This document shows positions 45,990 to 56,601 of a stretch of DNA of 64,000 nucleotides, piece after piece; position 1 is the stretch's first letter, and each line of letters opens with the position of its first letter. Both the position numbers and the translations under genes were made by a program. Location: positions 23,892,113-23,956,112 of the forward strand of contig OX393562.1 of the NCBI GenBank assembly GCA_947652115.1. Direction: 5' to 3'. The DNA is from Blastomussa wellsi. Its lineage: Eukaryota > Cnidaria > Anthozoa > Scleractinia > Plerogyridae. The notes under the pieces were generated by a model. That model searched no databases, was not told where the DNA came from, and saw nothing but the letters and a program-made list of their open reading frames with translations.

Positions 45990-48105
45990 ACGGAATTTGA
46001 TGCTCTATTTAAGGACCAAACTCGAAAAATGACCCCCTATTTATGGAAAAATGATACCTTCAAAAAACCATACCCTATCCTGCGGCACATACATATATGG
46101 GAGCATTCCCAAGAACCTTTTGTAACCTCATATCAAATGATGATTCAACAGTAATTGTCACCCGGGGTGCATACCACAGCCCTTAAAACGTGCTTTACTG
46201 TTTTCCTGTTGGGAAAATGTTTAAAAGGCTCGCCGTTTGTTTAAGGTCTAAATAACGAAATCACAAAAACGCTGCAATTGTATTAACCAGCCAAATTAAA
46301 AGATATTTTGTATGTAATTTTAGAGACTTAAAGGCGTTCAATAGAGGTCCCCAAGTTTATTTAAGGTCCGATCTTCGTTTAAATTTGGTCAAATCCCATC
46401 AATTGATAAAAGTATTGATTAACCAACCACCTTTTAAAGTCCACAATCAGCAATGATTTGTTCAGTTTAAAGATTTTCACCAGAGACGAGAAGTTGGTGT
46501 CATTTTGAGCTATTTTGGTACCGGGGTTGTTTTGTGGACGTTTTTGTAAAATTTTTCCGACAAACCAAAAAACTAATAGTTTTACTAACGGAAGAAATTA
46601 CAAATGAGGATTTTGAGAAATTTAGGCTCAAATTTCAAAAGGCACAAACCGTGTGCAGAGGATAAATAACAGAGGGTAACGAGAATAACGAGGCTTTCAA
46701 AATCAAATTAATTAAAGAAGAAAAACGCCGAGTCACAAAATAACCGGCTAAGAGGTAGCTTAAACGCCGAAAGCGTGTTATCGTGAAAATACGCTACGTT
46801 AAAAAAACCTAACTGTATGCCGTTTAACGGTTTTGCGTGTCTTACAAGAGACTGTATTTTAGCCTGTTTTGCAAACGGCTGAGTCCCGGCGGGACGGGTA
46901 CTTGACAAATGTCATATGCATGGGTAGAGAGGTCCGGTCCAGCATCTCATGATCAAACATCCTCTTATTTTTTTCCGATTCTTGTAGAGTAGATTATTCA
47001 CAGTCTCCTATTTATCCGTGTAACAGCCGAGGGTCCAACGCGTCGTTCGTTCCTCCAAGTTTGTTTCTCGATACGAGCAAATCCTGAGGAGAGAACAAAA
47101 CTCCCGTTGGTAGGGGCACTGGGGGGATTTTTTCCGCCGCTTTGGCACCCCAGTGCCCCAACAATTATAAAAATAGATACCCCATTTAAGACAAAAAACC
47201 TTGAAAACTATTCCCTAGTATTGGGTCGCACTTCCTAAGGGAATACCTCCGTCTTCCCTGGGCGCGCGAGACTAAACTACTGGCAGACAGTTCACTGCAT
47301 GCAGCCTTCGTCCGGAAGTTCTTTTGTTTAACGTTTTTACATTTTCCTGTGATGGAAGTAATCTGTTTAGTATCCTTCTTCAGGTCAAAAAGTGGCACGG
47401 AGGAGTCACGTTTCTAGGTGTATCAAAAAACATTAAATGTCACTAAATACGCCACATATTGTAGAATTTTAGATATTTCAAGATAAAGATTTTATAAGAA
47501 TTTTGTAGCAATCAGCCGCAGGGCGTTAAAAGTATTCGGTCCATGAAGCTGACATGTGCACGGATTGTATCCACCACGATGATTGCACCCAGTAGAGTGG
47601 CAGGTTCGGCAAAATCGTTTGGTGAACTGAGACACATGGTGCATACTTATACCCTGAATATAGCCTAGTAGACGGCTGTATACAGGCTATCCCAAGTATA
47701 AACTGACAAGGCCTATCTCGCGGACAAACAGTAACTGACCGAAATAAGATAATCTTGCGAAAATTGCACTGCTTCTGGTGTCAAAAATGCTTTCCTTCTT
47801 GTGGTAAAAAATACATCTGGAATTAATGTAATAAACAAACGTGCCAAAATTTTCGAAGGCGTTTAATCTCGCATGACATCACCCAAGGCTATCTTTCAGC
47901 TGGAGCTTACCCACGTTAGAAGGCCGGATGTAACAAGCTGTTTTAACAGTGAAAAGGCAGTTAATTTTTTCACACCTACGTACCCCATTGTTTCTAGACA
48001 AATCTGGAGTAAATCGTTCTCGGGTAACTGACATGTAATCACTGAGATAAAACGGACTGTTCCATTTGCGTAATTCAGTCTTGGAAGATCATCGAAGGCA
48101 TTACA
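45990..48105. other. Intergenic region between the two furin-repeat genes
   Basis: No gene supported. It holds a hairpin at 47113-47158 (GTAGGGGCACTGGGG with CCCCAGTGCCCC) and repeat-derived sequence at 46015-46110 (ACCCTATCCTGC type). Confidence 0.45.
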
Positions 48106-51100
48106 ATGAGGAGCTTTTTGATTGCTGTTTTGTTAGTCGCTGCTGTCCTGCTTGTTGCAGCCGAACCAAGAAAACGAGGCGGAAAAGGCGGGGGGAAAGG
48201 AAAACCAGGAGGATCCAGACCATGGCAAAAGAAATTTAAGGGTGAGATTATGACACCAAATTATATCAGTGTCCTTTTCAGTGAATGTCAGTCGGTTCGC
48301 AAATTATTCAGTGCTCGAGCTGTCAGAAGTTTACCCTGCGAGCCGAGGTCCCTTCAGGGAAATCGAAGGGACCTCTGCTCGCAGGGTATCAGTAGTTCCG
48401 ATTAGTGCTTTACATCGACTCTTCAATTTTCTAAAGCTTTTTTTTTTTTTCATTATGTTCAGAATGTCCCAGCAACTGTTCAGATTGTCAAGAGGGGACG
48501 TGCCTGGAGTGCGATGACGATTTTGTGCTGGTTACCTTTGGCCGCTTCAAATGGCCAAAGTGTGTGCCTTGTAGTCGGAAGCTTATGATGAAGAATTCTT
48601 CTCTTTTTCTAAAACATTGTGCCACTGGTGAGTTAATGCCATTTGCATAATTTACAAAATTGAAATTCTGATGATGTTGCTTCCTGGCTGTTTTCATTAC
48701 GTATCGAACATTGAGCTTACACTACGCTTACTGTACGCATTGTTGCATATTGAGCGGCGGGGTAATTTGCAGAACGCCGAATGTATTGTTTTCATTTTGC
48801 TTTAGCGAAATACGATAAATGATGATGATAAAGAATGCAGCAGTAACAAAATTGCCATGGACTCGCCTTTCGTTACAATCCCCTCGCTTAGTCCTTGCAT
48901 TCCTTTAAAACGGTATAATTTTTTAATTGCGTTTCTCTTTAAGATTGTCCCAGAAACTGTTCGTCTTGCGAGAACGGCGCATGCAAAGTATGTGATGATG
49001 GATTCTTAAATGTCCAAACACGGCTTCGAAAAAGGAAGATATGCGTTCCTTGTGGGCGGAAACTGAAGAAAAGTTGGCCGGAAGTCTTTGTGAAAGAGTG
49101 CACAGAAAACGGTAACAGTTGTGATGTACCGCATTTTTCGTAATTTTTGTAGAATACAACCGTGTTTCTTCGCTCCCGGCCACAGGTTGCCCAAGCTCTC
49201 GATGTGATTACACAACAGATGGTTTTCACTCACGTGATAAGGCGACCATATTGGTGGACTAAACAATACAAAATTGTTGCGCAAAATTTGCGTAAAAATT
49301 GAGTTTAGTTCCCAAAGGAGAGAAAGTCTATTGTTCCAGCAGTACAACCGAACAGATAAAACAAATAAATTCAAATCGTTGTAACACAGCACCTCCATAA
49401 CTCCAGTCACGTTTTGCGTATTGTGTAATGGCATCGAGAGCTTGGGCCATCTGAGTCCTGGCTCGGCCGGGAGCGAAGACGTGGTTCGGCAATCGAATGA
49501 AATCGAACTCAGCGAACGATTTCGTTTGATTAGTTCCATAAATTGTCGAACACAAAATCGACCCGATAAAATTGTGTGATCCATAGTCTGAAGTGTCAGA
49601 CGTCTTGCCGCCCTAATCCTCACCCGCGTCTTCAGACTAATCGTATGAAAGAGTTTGATTTGTTCGATGTCCCAATCAACAATCAATCAATCGTACTCAA
49701 TCGTACTCTGTAATCTAACAGGGCCCTAGTCAGCCACACATTTGTTATTGTTTACATGCGAAAGCTTCAGCATTTGATTCATACTCGTCCCCAGAGGCCG
49801 CGCTCCTTTTGGTCAGCACCAAGAATCGCGATTCGAATCGCGATATTCTGAACATCCGCAGAGAATTCGTTTCGTACTCTCAGCCAATCAGATTTGTCAG
49901 ACTTGACTTTGTGCATGCGCAGAGTGATGGGAAGTCCGGTGTTGGACCTTACCAGAGGTCGAGAATCTTGGTGCTGACCAAAAGATCGTGGCCTCTGGGG
50001 ACGAGAATGCATTTTATTTTACGTGGAGCGTGTCAAAACGAAAGAGATCAATGAGAAACTTGTCAAAAATAATTTGAATGCAATATGAAACCACTCGCGA
50101 CAATTGCCTCCATTAACGGGTCATTAAACAGCTGATCATTTCATTCATTTCACGTAAGGATTACACATATGTTGAGTCGAAATTGCTATTACTTTGTATA
50201 TTTACAGCTTCATGCTCATGTTATTATTGCAGGCTGTGGACGTGGCTGTGCTAACTGTACCATGCCTGGTGTTTGCAGCCAGTGTGAAGGAGACCTTAAG
50301 CTTTTCACTCCACCAAACACAAACATCACCAGGTGTATTAAAAATTGCCCGGTATTTCACTCGCTTGAGAAGGGGTCTTCTCCTCCAAGATGTCAATTTA
50401 GACCAGACAGAAAACCAAACGGCAGTAAGTTTTATCTTTCCTTCAGATCTAACAAACAAAGAGGAGTAAAAAGTTTATTTTGGTGTCCAGGTACACCACC
50501 AAACTTTTCAGATTGCATCCTTTGCGAAAGGGAGAAGACTGGGAACTTCTTTCCCCATTTCCCTCTCAGGCTAGTCACACCCCTCACTTCCCCTCATTGT
50601 TTGACTGGGCTTTAAAGGGTTCGTATTTCTCAATTATCTCGACCATTATGTAATACCAATTGTTCAACTAAGGAGACTCGTGACATGAAGATTGTTTAAA
50701 AAGGCTAAGAGTTTTCAACGGGAACCATAAAAACGAACGTGTGCGGCGGGGCTGATCTAGAGGGAGGGGGTGCGCACCCCGCCCTGGGATGACCTGCGGC
50801 TTTCTGGTGTTCTGCTTACGTCACCCGTCAGTTACGTCATTCCTTGGAGGCGTACCCACTCCTAAGAAAAATCCTGGACCGAATTTCGCTGGAGTATAAC
50901 TGTGTGTAATTAGCTTTTGTTCAATGTTTAAATGTGAAATGCGTTTTTGCTCTATCTTGCAGAATGTGGAAAAACCTGCGCTGAATGCACAGATGGAGTT
51001 TGCACTAGATGCTTTGAGCCATTACGGCTAATAAAAATAGGCGACCGCTCGGCGTGCAGAAAGCAATGCCCGTTTCCTTTTAAAAAGTTTGTCCACCCGA

Positions 51101-51772
51101 AAGCTAAAATCTGCGAGAAGCTTGACAAGAAACAGCGTAAAGGTTAGTTTTGTAAACATAACATGTAGCGGTGGGAACGGGGGATTGGTACGTATTGTAT
51201 TGTCTCCGCAACTGAGTTAAGAACAGTGTTGAACGAGAAAGCTTAAGAGATAAAAGATTAGGACGCAGAAAGAAAAGGAGGAAAATTGTAACGTCCCTTC
51301 CTCGACTGATTCCATCACTCCTTCCTAATCCAAGTCTGCGATCATACCCTCCTCCCTTATTTATCATCTCTGGGCCGTTCAACAACTGTATCAGGCGTAC
51401 TCTTTTCCTTTCATCTTTTCACAAAAGACGCCTGATTGCAGGTTATCCTAATTCAAGAACGGACAACCTGCTTAAATACTGGCATGCCAAATGCCACTTC
51501 AGTTAGTTAGTAGAATTTGGTAACCCAACAGTCCTAGCTGGTTTATTCGTTTTTCACACACCAATTGAAACAGAAACCTTCGTTTCAAACTGAGACACCA
51601 ACGTAACATGTATATGGTATCCCCTTTCGCATCGCATTGTTTTTTCGTTTGGTGAATAACGTGACGAATACGTATAGCTTGTATAATGAAAATGCTCACT
51701 GATTCAGAAATTGACAATGTTTTTCCTCTTTAATTTACAGCCGGAAAAAAGAATCTGTCTGACCCATTCTAA
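48106..51772 (+). CDS. Second secreted cysteine-rich furin-like-repeat protein, six exons
   Basis: Exons 48106-48241, 48463-48627, 48944-49111, 50233-50424, 50963-51142 and 51741-51772 total 873 nt, 290 aa. All introns are GT-AG and phase 1. Exon 1 holds a signal peptide (MRSFLIAVLLVAAVLLVAA) and a Gly/Lys-rich basic linker (PRKRGGKGGGKGKPGG). Exons 2-5 encode four repeats: ECPSNCSDCQEGTCLECDDD, DCPRNCSSCENGACKVCDDG, GCGRGCANCTMPGVCSQCEG and KCGKTCAECTDGVCTRCFEP. Repeat 3 has an N-glycosylation site (NITR) and another at the ANCT. Exon 6 adds AGKKNLSDPF. Architecture, phases and basic linker match the gene 3.3 kb upstream, so the two are tandem paralogues, though the repeats have diverged and the tails are unrelated. 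A possible AATAAA is at 52067. Function is inferred only as an extracellular ligand or matrix component. Confidence 0.85.
48332..48391. repeat. Hairpin in intron 1 of the second furin-repeat gene
   Basis: TACCCTGCGAGCCGAGGTCC and GGACCTCTGCTCGCAGGGTA pair with one or two mismatches around a CTTCAGGGAAATCGAAG loop. Confidence 0.85.
49155..49700 (-). repeat. Repeat-derived block in intron 3 of the second furin-repeat gene
   Basis: Long minus-strand frames here (e.g. a frame containing FAEFDFIRLPNHVFAPGRAR and TQMAQALDAITQYAKRDWSY) sit inside an intron beginning TTTTCACTCACGTGATAAGG, a phrase typical of dispersed repeats. It could be a fragment of an old transposase or gene. No family recognised. 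Confidence 0.4.
49780..50009. mobile_element. Mutator-like MITE, copy 2
   Basis: Ends CATACTCGTCCCCAGAGGCC and GGCCTCTGGGGACGAGAATG with inner AGCACCAAGAATC/GATTCTTGGTGCT-type arms, as at 27151-27396. Flanks CATTTGATT and CATTTTATT form a 9 bp target duplication with one mismatch. It lies in intron 3 of the second furin-repeat gene. Confidence 0.85.
50750..50885. mobile_element. MITE copy, uninterrupted
   Basis: CTGATCTAGAGGGAGGGGGT ... GACCTGCGGCTTTCTGGTG ... TTCTGCTTACGTCACCCGTC ... AAGAAAAATCCTGGACC. This is the intact reference for the SINE-interrupted copy at 16492-16900 and the MITE-interrupted copy at 60068-60413. It lies in intron 4 of the second furin-repeat gene. Confidence 0.8.
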
Positions 51773-52952
51773 TTGAAGACATGTTGGCGAGTGCATGAAC
51801 ACGCAAATCATTTTTTTTTGGCATAATTCCTTTCCGTCCCATTTTACCTTATACAAAGCAGCTTAGATCAGATCTGTGCTGACATTTTGGGCCCTGGTCA
51901 TACACTGAACCCGGCTTTAGCAAGAGCTTGTAACACGCAGCTTTCATGCTATAATGTAACAATTAGATTGATTATGAGAATGCAAGCGCATTACGGTGAA
52001 AGGTTAAGGACAGTTTGAATAGTTAACAATGTAAATCGTCTTTACTGAGCGGATTATGACCAGGGAAATAAAAACGAAGTGGATAGCGTCGTTGACATGC
52101 TGATAGAACTGCGCAAAAACTGACTCGGCCCCAGTCGTCTCGTATGAGAAAATAGCAAGACGCGATGGATCTGCATTCTTCCTAGGCTCGATTACCAGCC
52201 GCTGTTCGGGAACCGGAGCCCGCGCTCCTCCCCGAACAAGACATTCTTCCCATCATTCCCCACGCCTTTTATTTTTTCTCATTAGAAACGTCTGAGGATG
52301 AGTCAGGTACAAAAAGCTGATAGCACTGTTCGGTTTGAACAGGCGTTTAAAATGGCAATCGATTTATTGCTTTAAACTTACTAATTTAATTGGTGTTTGT
52401 TAGCCAGAAGAACACTGTTAGTATTAAATGAGTACTTGTCCAAGTTTTTTGTCGTCTTCTTTCACTTGGTTACATTTACAATAAATACGATGAAATAGAT
52501 GTGTTCACTTTGGACTGTTTAAACGTCAATTCCGATCCCCCGATTCCGAGACGCAAAATTATTCTGAAAATAAACTCTCCCGACCAAGAATCGCAGCCTG
52601 TTTTTATAATGAGATCGGGTGAATTTCTATTAAAATATGACGAAGGATCACTCTGTTGTACTATTGTTTCAGTCTCACAAGAGTGACAAATCTCCTGCAT
52701 CTCATTCAGTTCCTGGGTCACTCCGATACTCATCGTATTTCGCACTGTCACGTACAACAGGAAAGAGGAATTCGTGACACCACGTTAATAACCTGATCTG
52801 TTTCATCAAATTATTCCAGATATGCAAATCGATTCTGGCGTTATCGATTTTAGCCTCGTAAAGCCAAATCCTGTTCACCTTTAAACCAGCTTCCAATGAA
52901 GAAGTGCCATCTTGTGTATTTTCCTAACATTACTTTTCTGATTTCACCAAAG
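51773..52952. other. Spacer between the furin-repeat gene and the micro-membrane-protein gene
   Basis: A 61-codon plus-strand frame at 52501 and longer minus-strand frames at 52476-52896 overlap here. Neither shows a family or clean splice context, so no gene is called. Confidence 0.4.
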
Positions 52953-53162
52953 TCATAAGACTTTAACAGGATTCTTCTCCTCGAACAAATAATGCCTTGT
53001 GGGGTCGTTGTTCAGCACTCGATTGGGCGTCCGTTCCAGGGTTGTTTTAATGTCTTTAAGAGGCTGTCTTGTACAGACTATAGAAACAATCCATAATGTA
53101 ACAAATAAGGCAAACAGAAGCGCAGAAATATCAATCGCTGTGGCCAAATCTAGAGCGGACAT
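52953..53162 (-). CDS. Small single-pass membrane protein (69 aa)
   Basis: Starts MSALDLATAIDISALLFALF, continues VTLWIVSIVC (one transmembrane helix, about residues 8-30) and a cytoplasmic-type tail with RTPNRVLNNDPTRHYLFEEK ending PVKVL. It aligns without gaps near the membrane with the protein at 56602: D-L--AI-ISA-L---FV-LW---IVC, then P, then D-P-x-R. The two are therefore likely paralogues in head-to-head orientation. The frame is open for 25 codons further upstream; this ATG is chosen by alignment. A lost or unseen donor at the 3' end could hide further exons. Family unknown. Confidence 0.6.
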   Translation of the reverse strand: MSALDLATAIDISALLFALFVTLWIVSIVCTRQPLKDIKTTLERTPNRVLNNDPTRHYLFEEKNPVKVL

Positions 53163-53267
53163 GATTCTCAAATTATGGACCGATACTTTTACGATAGGAG
53201 CGGTCGCAAAGTTGATTCGTGATTGCGTGACTTGCATGATTAACCAATCAGCTATTGCCTGTTTTCA

Positions 53268-53422
53268 AACCGAGGGGGACAAGGTACGAGTCAACAAATT
53301 ATGGGATTAGCAGCTATTGATCTACACCAAACTTGGGGATTTTGTAAAGCTTGCTGTGCACTTTGTGGATCAATAGCTGTTAATCCCATAATTTGTTGAC
53401 TCGTGCCTTGTCCCCCTCGGTG
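53268..53422. repeat. Inverted repeat just upstream of the 69 aa gene
   Basis: Arms ACCGAGGGGGACAAGGTACG, AGTCAACAAATTATGGGATT, AGCAGCTATTGATC and the mirrored GATCAATAGCTGTTAATCCC, ATAATTTGTTGACTCGTGCC, TTGTCCCCCTCGGT are almost fully complementary (54 bp each). It is about 105 bp from the start codon and may affect its promoter. Confidence 0.9.
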
Positions 53423-53784
53423 TGAAAGAAGTGCTTACGTATTGCGCCAAAGACGCTTTGAACTGGAGAGGCTGATAGAGAATGTTGATCACGGCGTAAG
53501 GAGGGCGAATAGATTGTTACTTGGAAAGAGAAACAGCGGTTAATACATGTATGGAGCAATCTACCTAAGTTTGAAACTTGACAAAATTTAATACACTGAC
53601 ATTAAATGTGTAACGTAACAAGTAGTGTGTATTTATAACAGCGTGACTGCAATGTGCCTTAGCATTATTGTCAAGGCTTTTGTGAGCCGTGATTGACATA
53701 TAAAAAGTGAATGATAGTGAAATTTTTTACACAGCTATTAATCACGATTTTCCATAAGTTAATGACGTGTATTGTGATCTTGTA

Positions 53785-54251
53785 TGGCCCTATTCTCCCA
53801 AGATCGGAAAAGGAGAGCAAAAGAGGTAGGGTAACCCTAGTGCCAGAGTTGCCCTAACAAGAGGGTTAAAGATAGCCCGGGTTTACAAGCAAAATTTCAC
53901 AGGCAGGGTGCCCGGAAGGTTAGACCCGGAAGGTTAGCCCGGAAGTCCGTCTGTGTTCGCAAGCTAGGTAACCCTACAACCCGGGACAACATGCGCGATT
54001 ACGCTAAAAGGGTCTGGAAACAATTAGAAAGTTAACCCGGGTAGGCGGGTTAACCCTACCTAGAGTGTTTACATGGGAAAATGTTAACACGCCAGCCAGG
54101 GGAATACTAGCGCGTAGATAGGGTAACCCGCCTACCCGGGTAACCCTAGCTGCCGACGAACAGACTGCACGACGAAGAAAAAAGAGGAAATGTGTGAATG
54201 CTAGGGTGAGCTGACTGCTAGGGTAACCCTCTCTCCTTGTAAAAAGGCCCT
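53785..54251. mobile_element. Element rich in permuted AGGGTAACCCT motifs
   Basis: The left end GGCCCTATTCTCCC and right end TAAAAAGGCCCTAAAGCC are inverted relatives. GTAGGGTAACCCTAG-type palindromes recur at both ends and inside, with TAACCCGGGTAGGCGGGTTA in the middle. The layout and the phrase GTGTTTACATGGGAAAATGTTA parallel GTGTTTATATGAGAAAAAGTTG in 36971-37486. Confidence 0.65.
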
Positions 54252-56601
54252 AAAGCCACTGTGATCTTGTGGACGATGGATCGTGATCTAGGTAATCGTC
54301 AACACTTCTCTAAGCTAGGTCGTTACTGAAAATTCTAACAAAGTTACCAAGAACATTAACTATAAAAGTCTTGTTTCAATCAGTTTGTAATTACTAAATG
54401 TGGTGATAGTATATTGTATGTAATGAAAATTATTTGCCAAGGAATGAAATAGTAGGGGGAATTGACCACTTGAGACTGAGAAAAATAATTGATTTTTTTA
54501 CGAGCTGCAGATTTTTAAGAAAAATTGGTACATAGTGTCTCCACCACCCCCCCCCCCCCCCCCTTCCGCAGCGAGCGCCTTTTAAAGATAAAGCGCCAAG
54601 GGGACATGATTGAGCCCACGTGGTAAATAAATGAAATGAGAAAAGATAAACGAGAAAGATAAAAGGAGGAAGTCCTTGGAAGTCTGTTCTTTCCAATAAA
54701 GAATTACCTCAAGGCCCCCATCGGGGGTGGAGGTGGTGGGGGATTCAACGCTTCAAACATGCGATTTGCTCCAACAACGACTAAAATTTGGTAGACAAAT
54801 ATGATTCTTTAAGGATCGCGAAATTTCTTTTTCTGTCGCTGTTCCTCTCAACAAATTCATTAGCGATGCCAAGAAGACAAAGCTTGTTATTGGCGCTCAC
54901 AAACAAAATGTGTTATGTTTTCAGTAATTTTGCTTCTTATTTTACTTTTTAGTTTATGACTTTCTTTGTTTTGCAATTGTTTATTTTATTCTTTACTATT
55001 ATCATTTTCACCGTAAAAATGTAGGGGCGAAAGCCACCCAGTCCCTCCCTGTGCGTGGTCCCTCCTTTATTTTCATGGAGATCGCTTGTGCGCATTCAAC
55101 GGAATCCAAAATCTCAACACTTTGGCACACAAAAGACGAGGCAAAAACAAGCCCCCGGACAAGAGGCAGATGGAGATGTGATGGAAAATCAAAAGAGGCT
55201 CTGTGAATGTGGACTAATGTGGCCAAGGTCACGCATTTTTTACCCCCATAAACCTGTACATGCATGTCGCACACTGACAGGCTTCTTTTCCAATTTCTAG
55301 TATAAACATATCTGTTTATAAATATCTTTTTTTCTTTTCGAAGGTCACTTGACTTCTAGTTGAATAACTGCGCCTGTCCACTAACCTGGGTAAACTTCTT
55401 ATTAACGGACCGCGATAACTACAGGCAATACAGATGTGCTAATTTATTTAGGGTACTACTACTCAGACTACAGGTACTAACAAGATACAAATTTCACCAC
55501 TAACCCCCGAGAACCGAGAATTCAGCGTTACGATAGAATATTTCCCCTCCACACACACACAACCCGATGTAAGTTCATCTTGTTGGCATCGTGTTTTAGT
55601 AGAATAGTAAGTAATTCCAGTTGTAATCGATTTGCTTAATTTACATTTCATTACCGTGACCGACTTGCAGGTGCATTTCTAAGTCACAGCACATTCTTCT
55701 CTGTGTACATTGAACTCTACCTTATTTTATTTAGGTGCCTCAAATAAGTTGTAGTGGGCATGTACTCAGTTTTCAAACCTTTTTAACAGATACTACCTCC
55801 CATTTCCTATAAGAAGAAAACAGTTTTTAATGTGCTTAGATATCAAGGCAAAGAAGGCCGATCACCCACAGGTCAGGCCGCTCAACAAAATTATTGCTAC
55901 TATCTATATGTTTTTAAATAAATAGTCAATAGATCAATTCAATAAGCAAATATGATAATTTTTGCAGCGTGCCGTTATTTAGGTCATCACTCCAGGAGAC
56001 ATAATAGTTTATTTAGGCGACTTTCGAGCAATTCGAACGCTGATACGCAGATTTTCTTCGACCCTCCCAGATGCAGAACAGGGGGAGGGTGGGAGGGGGG
56101 GAGGGGGGAGGGACTGAGCGGCAAAAGCTCATTCGTTGCCATGTTGCCGTTAAAATTTAAAATTTGTTCGCGTTTGAAGCTAAAAGAAAGTAGCATGGAT
56201 CTGCATGATTTTTGGCTCAATTTTATTGGTATTACGCCCAGCGTCTCACTGATTGCGCGAACACGCGCGAATCTCGCGTGATTGCTATTTTCAACGCCGG
56301 TCAAGCGCGGAATGAAATAAACACGTTTAAAATTTCACTTTGAAACGCGTCAGACAGGGTTTGATAAAAACCGCGCTCTCGTGCTTCCCATAATTTGCCA
56401 TCGCATTTTGTGTATGCCAAAGTCATAATTCGTCATTAGTCAATTTTCAAGCAAATGGGATCAGGCGAATGATTTCGTAAAATACTATAAAACTACTACA
56501 GACGCTCGAAACATCTGTAAGGGTGGATGAATGGAAATTTGTGATCAGTGCTTGCGAATTATCAACAAGACGTGATCGACCGCAGAAGTAGCGTGAATTT
56601 C
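54252..56601. other. Intergenic region between the two divergent membrane-protein genes
   Basis: Contains a C-run at 54545-54562 and a G-rich repeat-derived segment at 56080-56110. No gene supported. The region 53163-56601 would hold both promoters. Confidence 0.45.

Noticed and set aside
49006..49686. 226-codon minus-strand frame, among the longer ones in the window
   Set aside because: It overlaps exon 3 of the plus-strand furin-repeat gene and continues through repeat-derived intron sequence. No domain or splice context supports it.
52476..52896. Overlapping frames on both strands that might be tail exons of the 69 aa gene
   Set aside because: The 69 aa frame ends in a stop without a good donor, and none of these frames resembles either tail of the paralogue.
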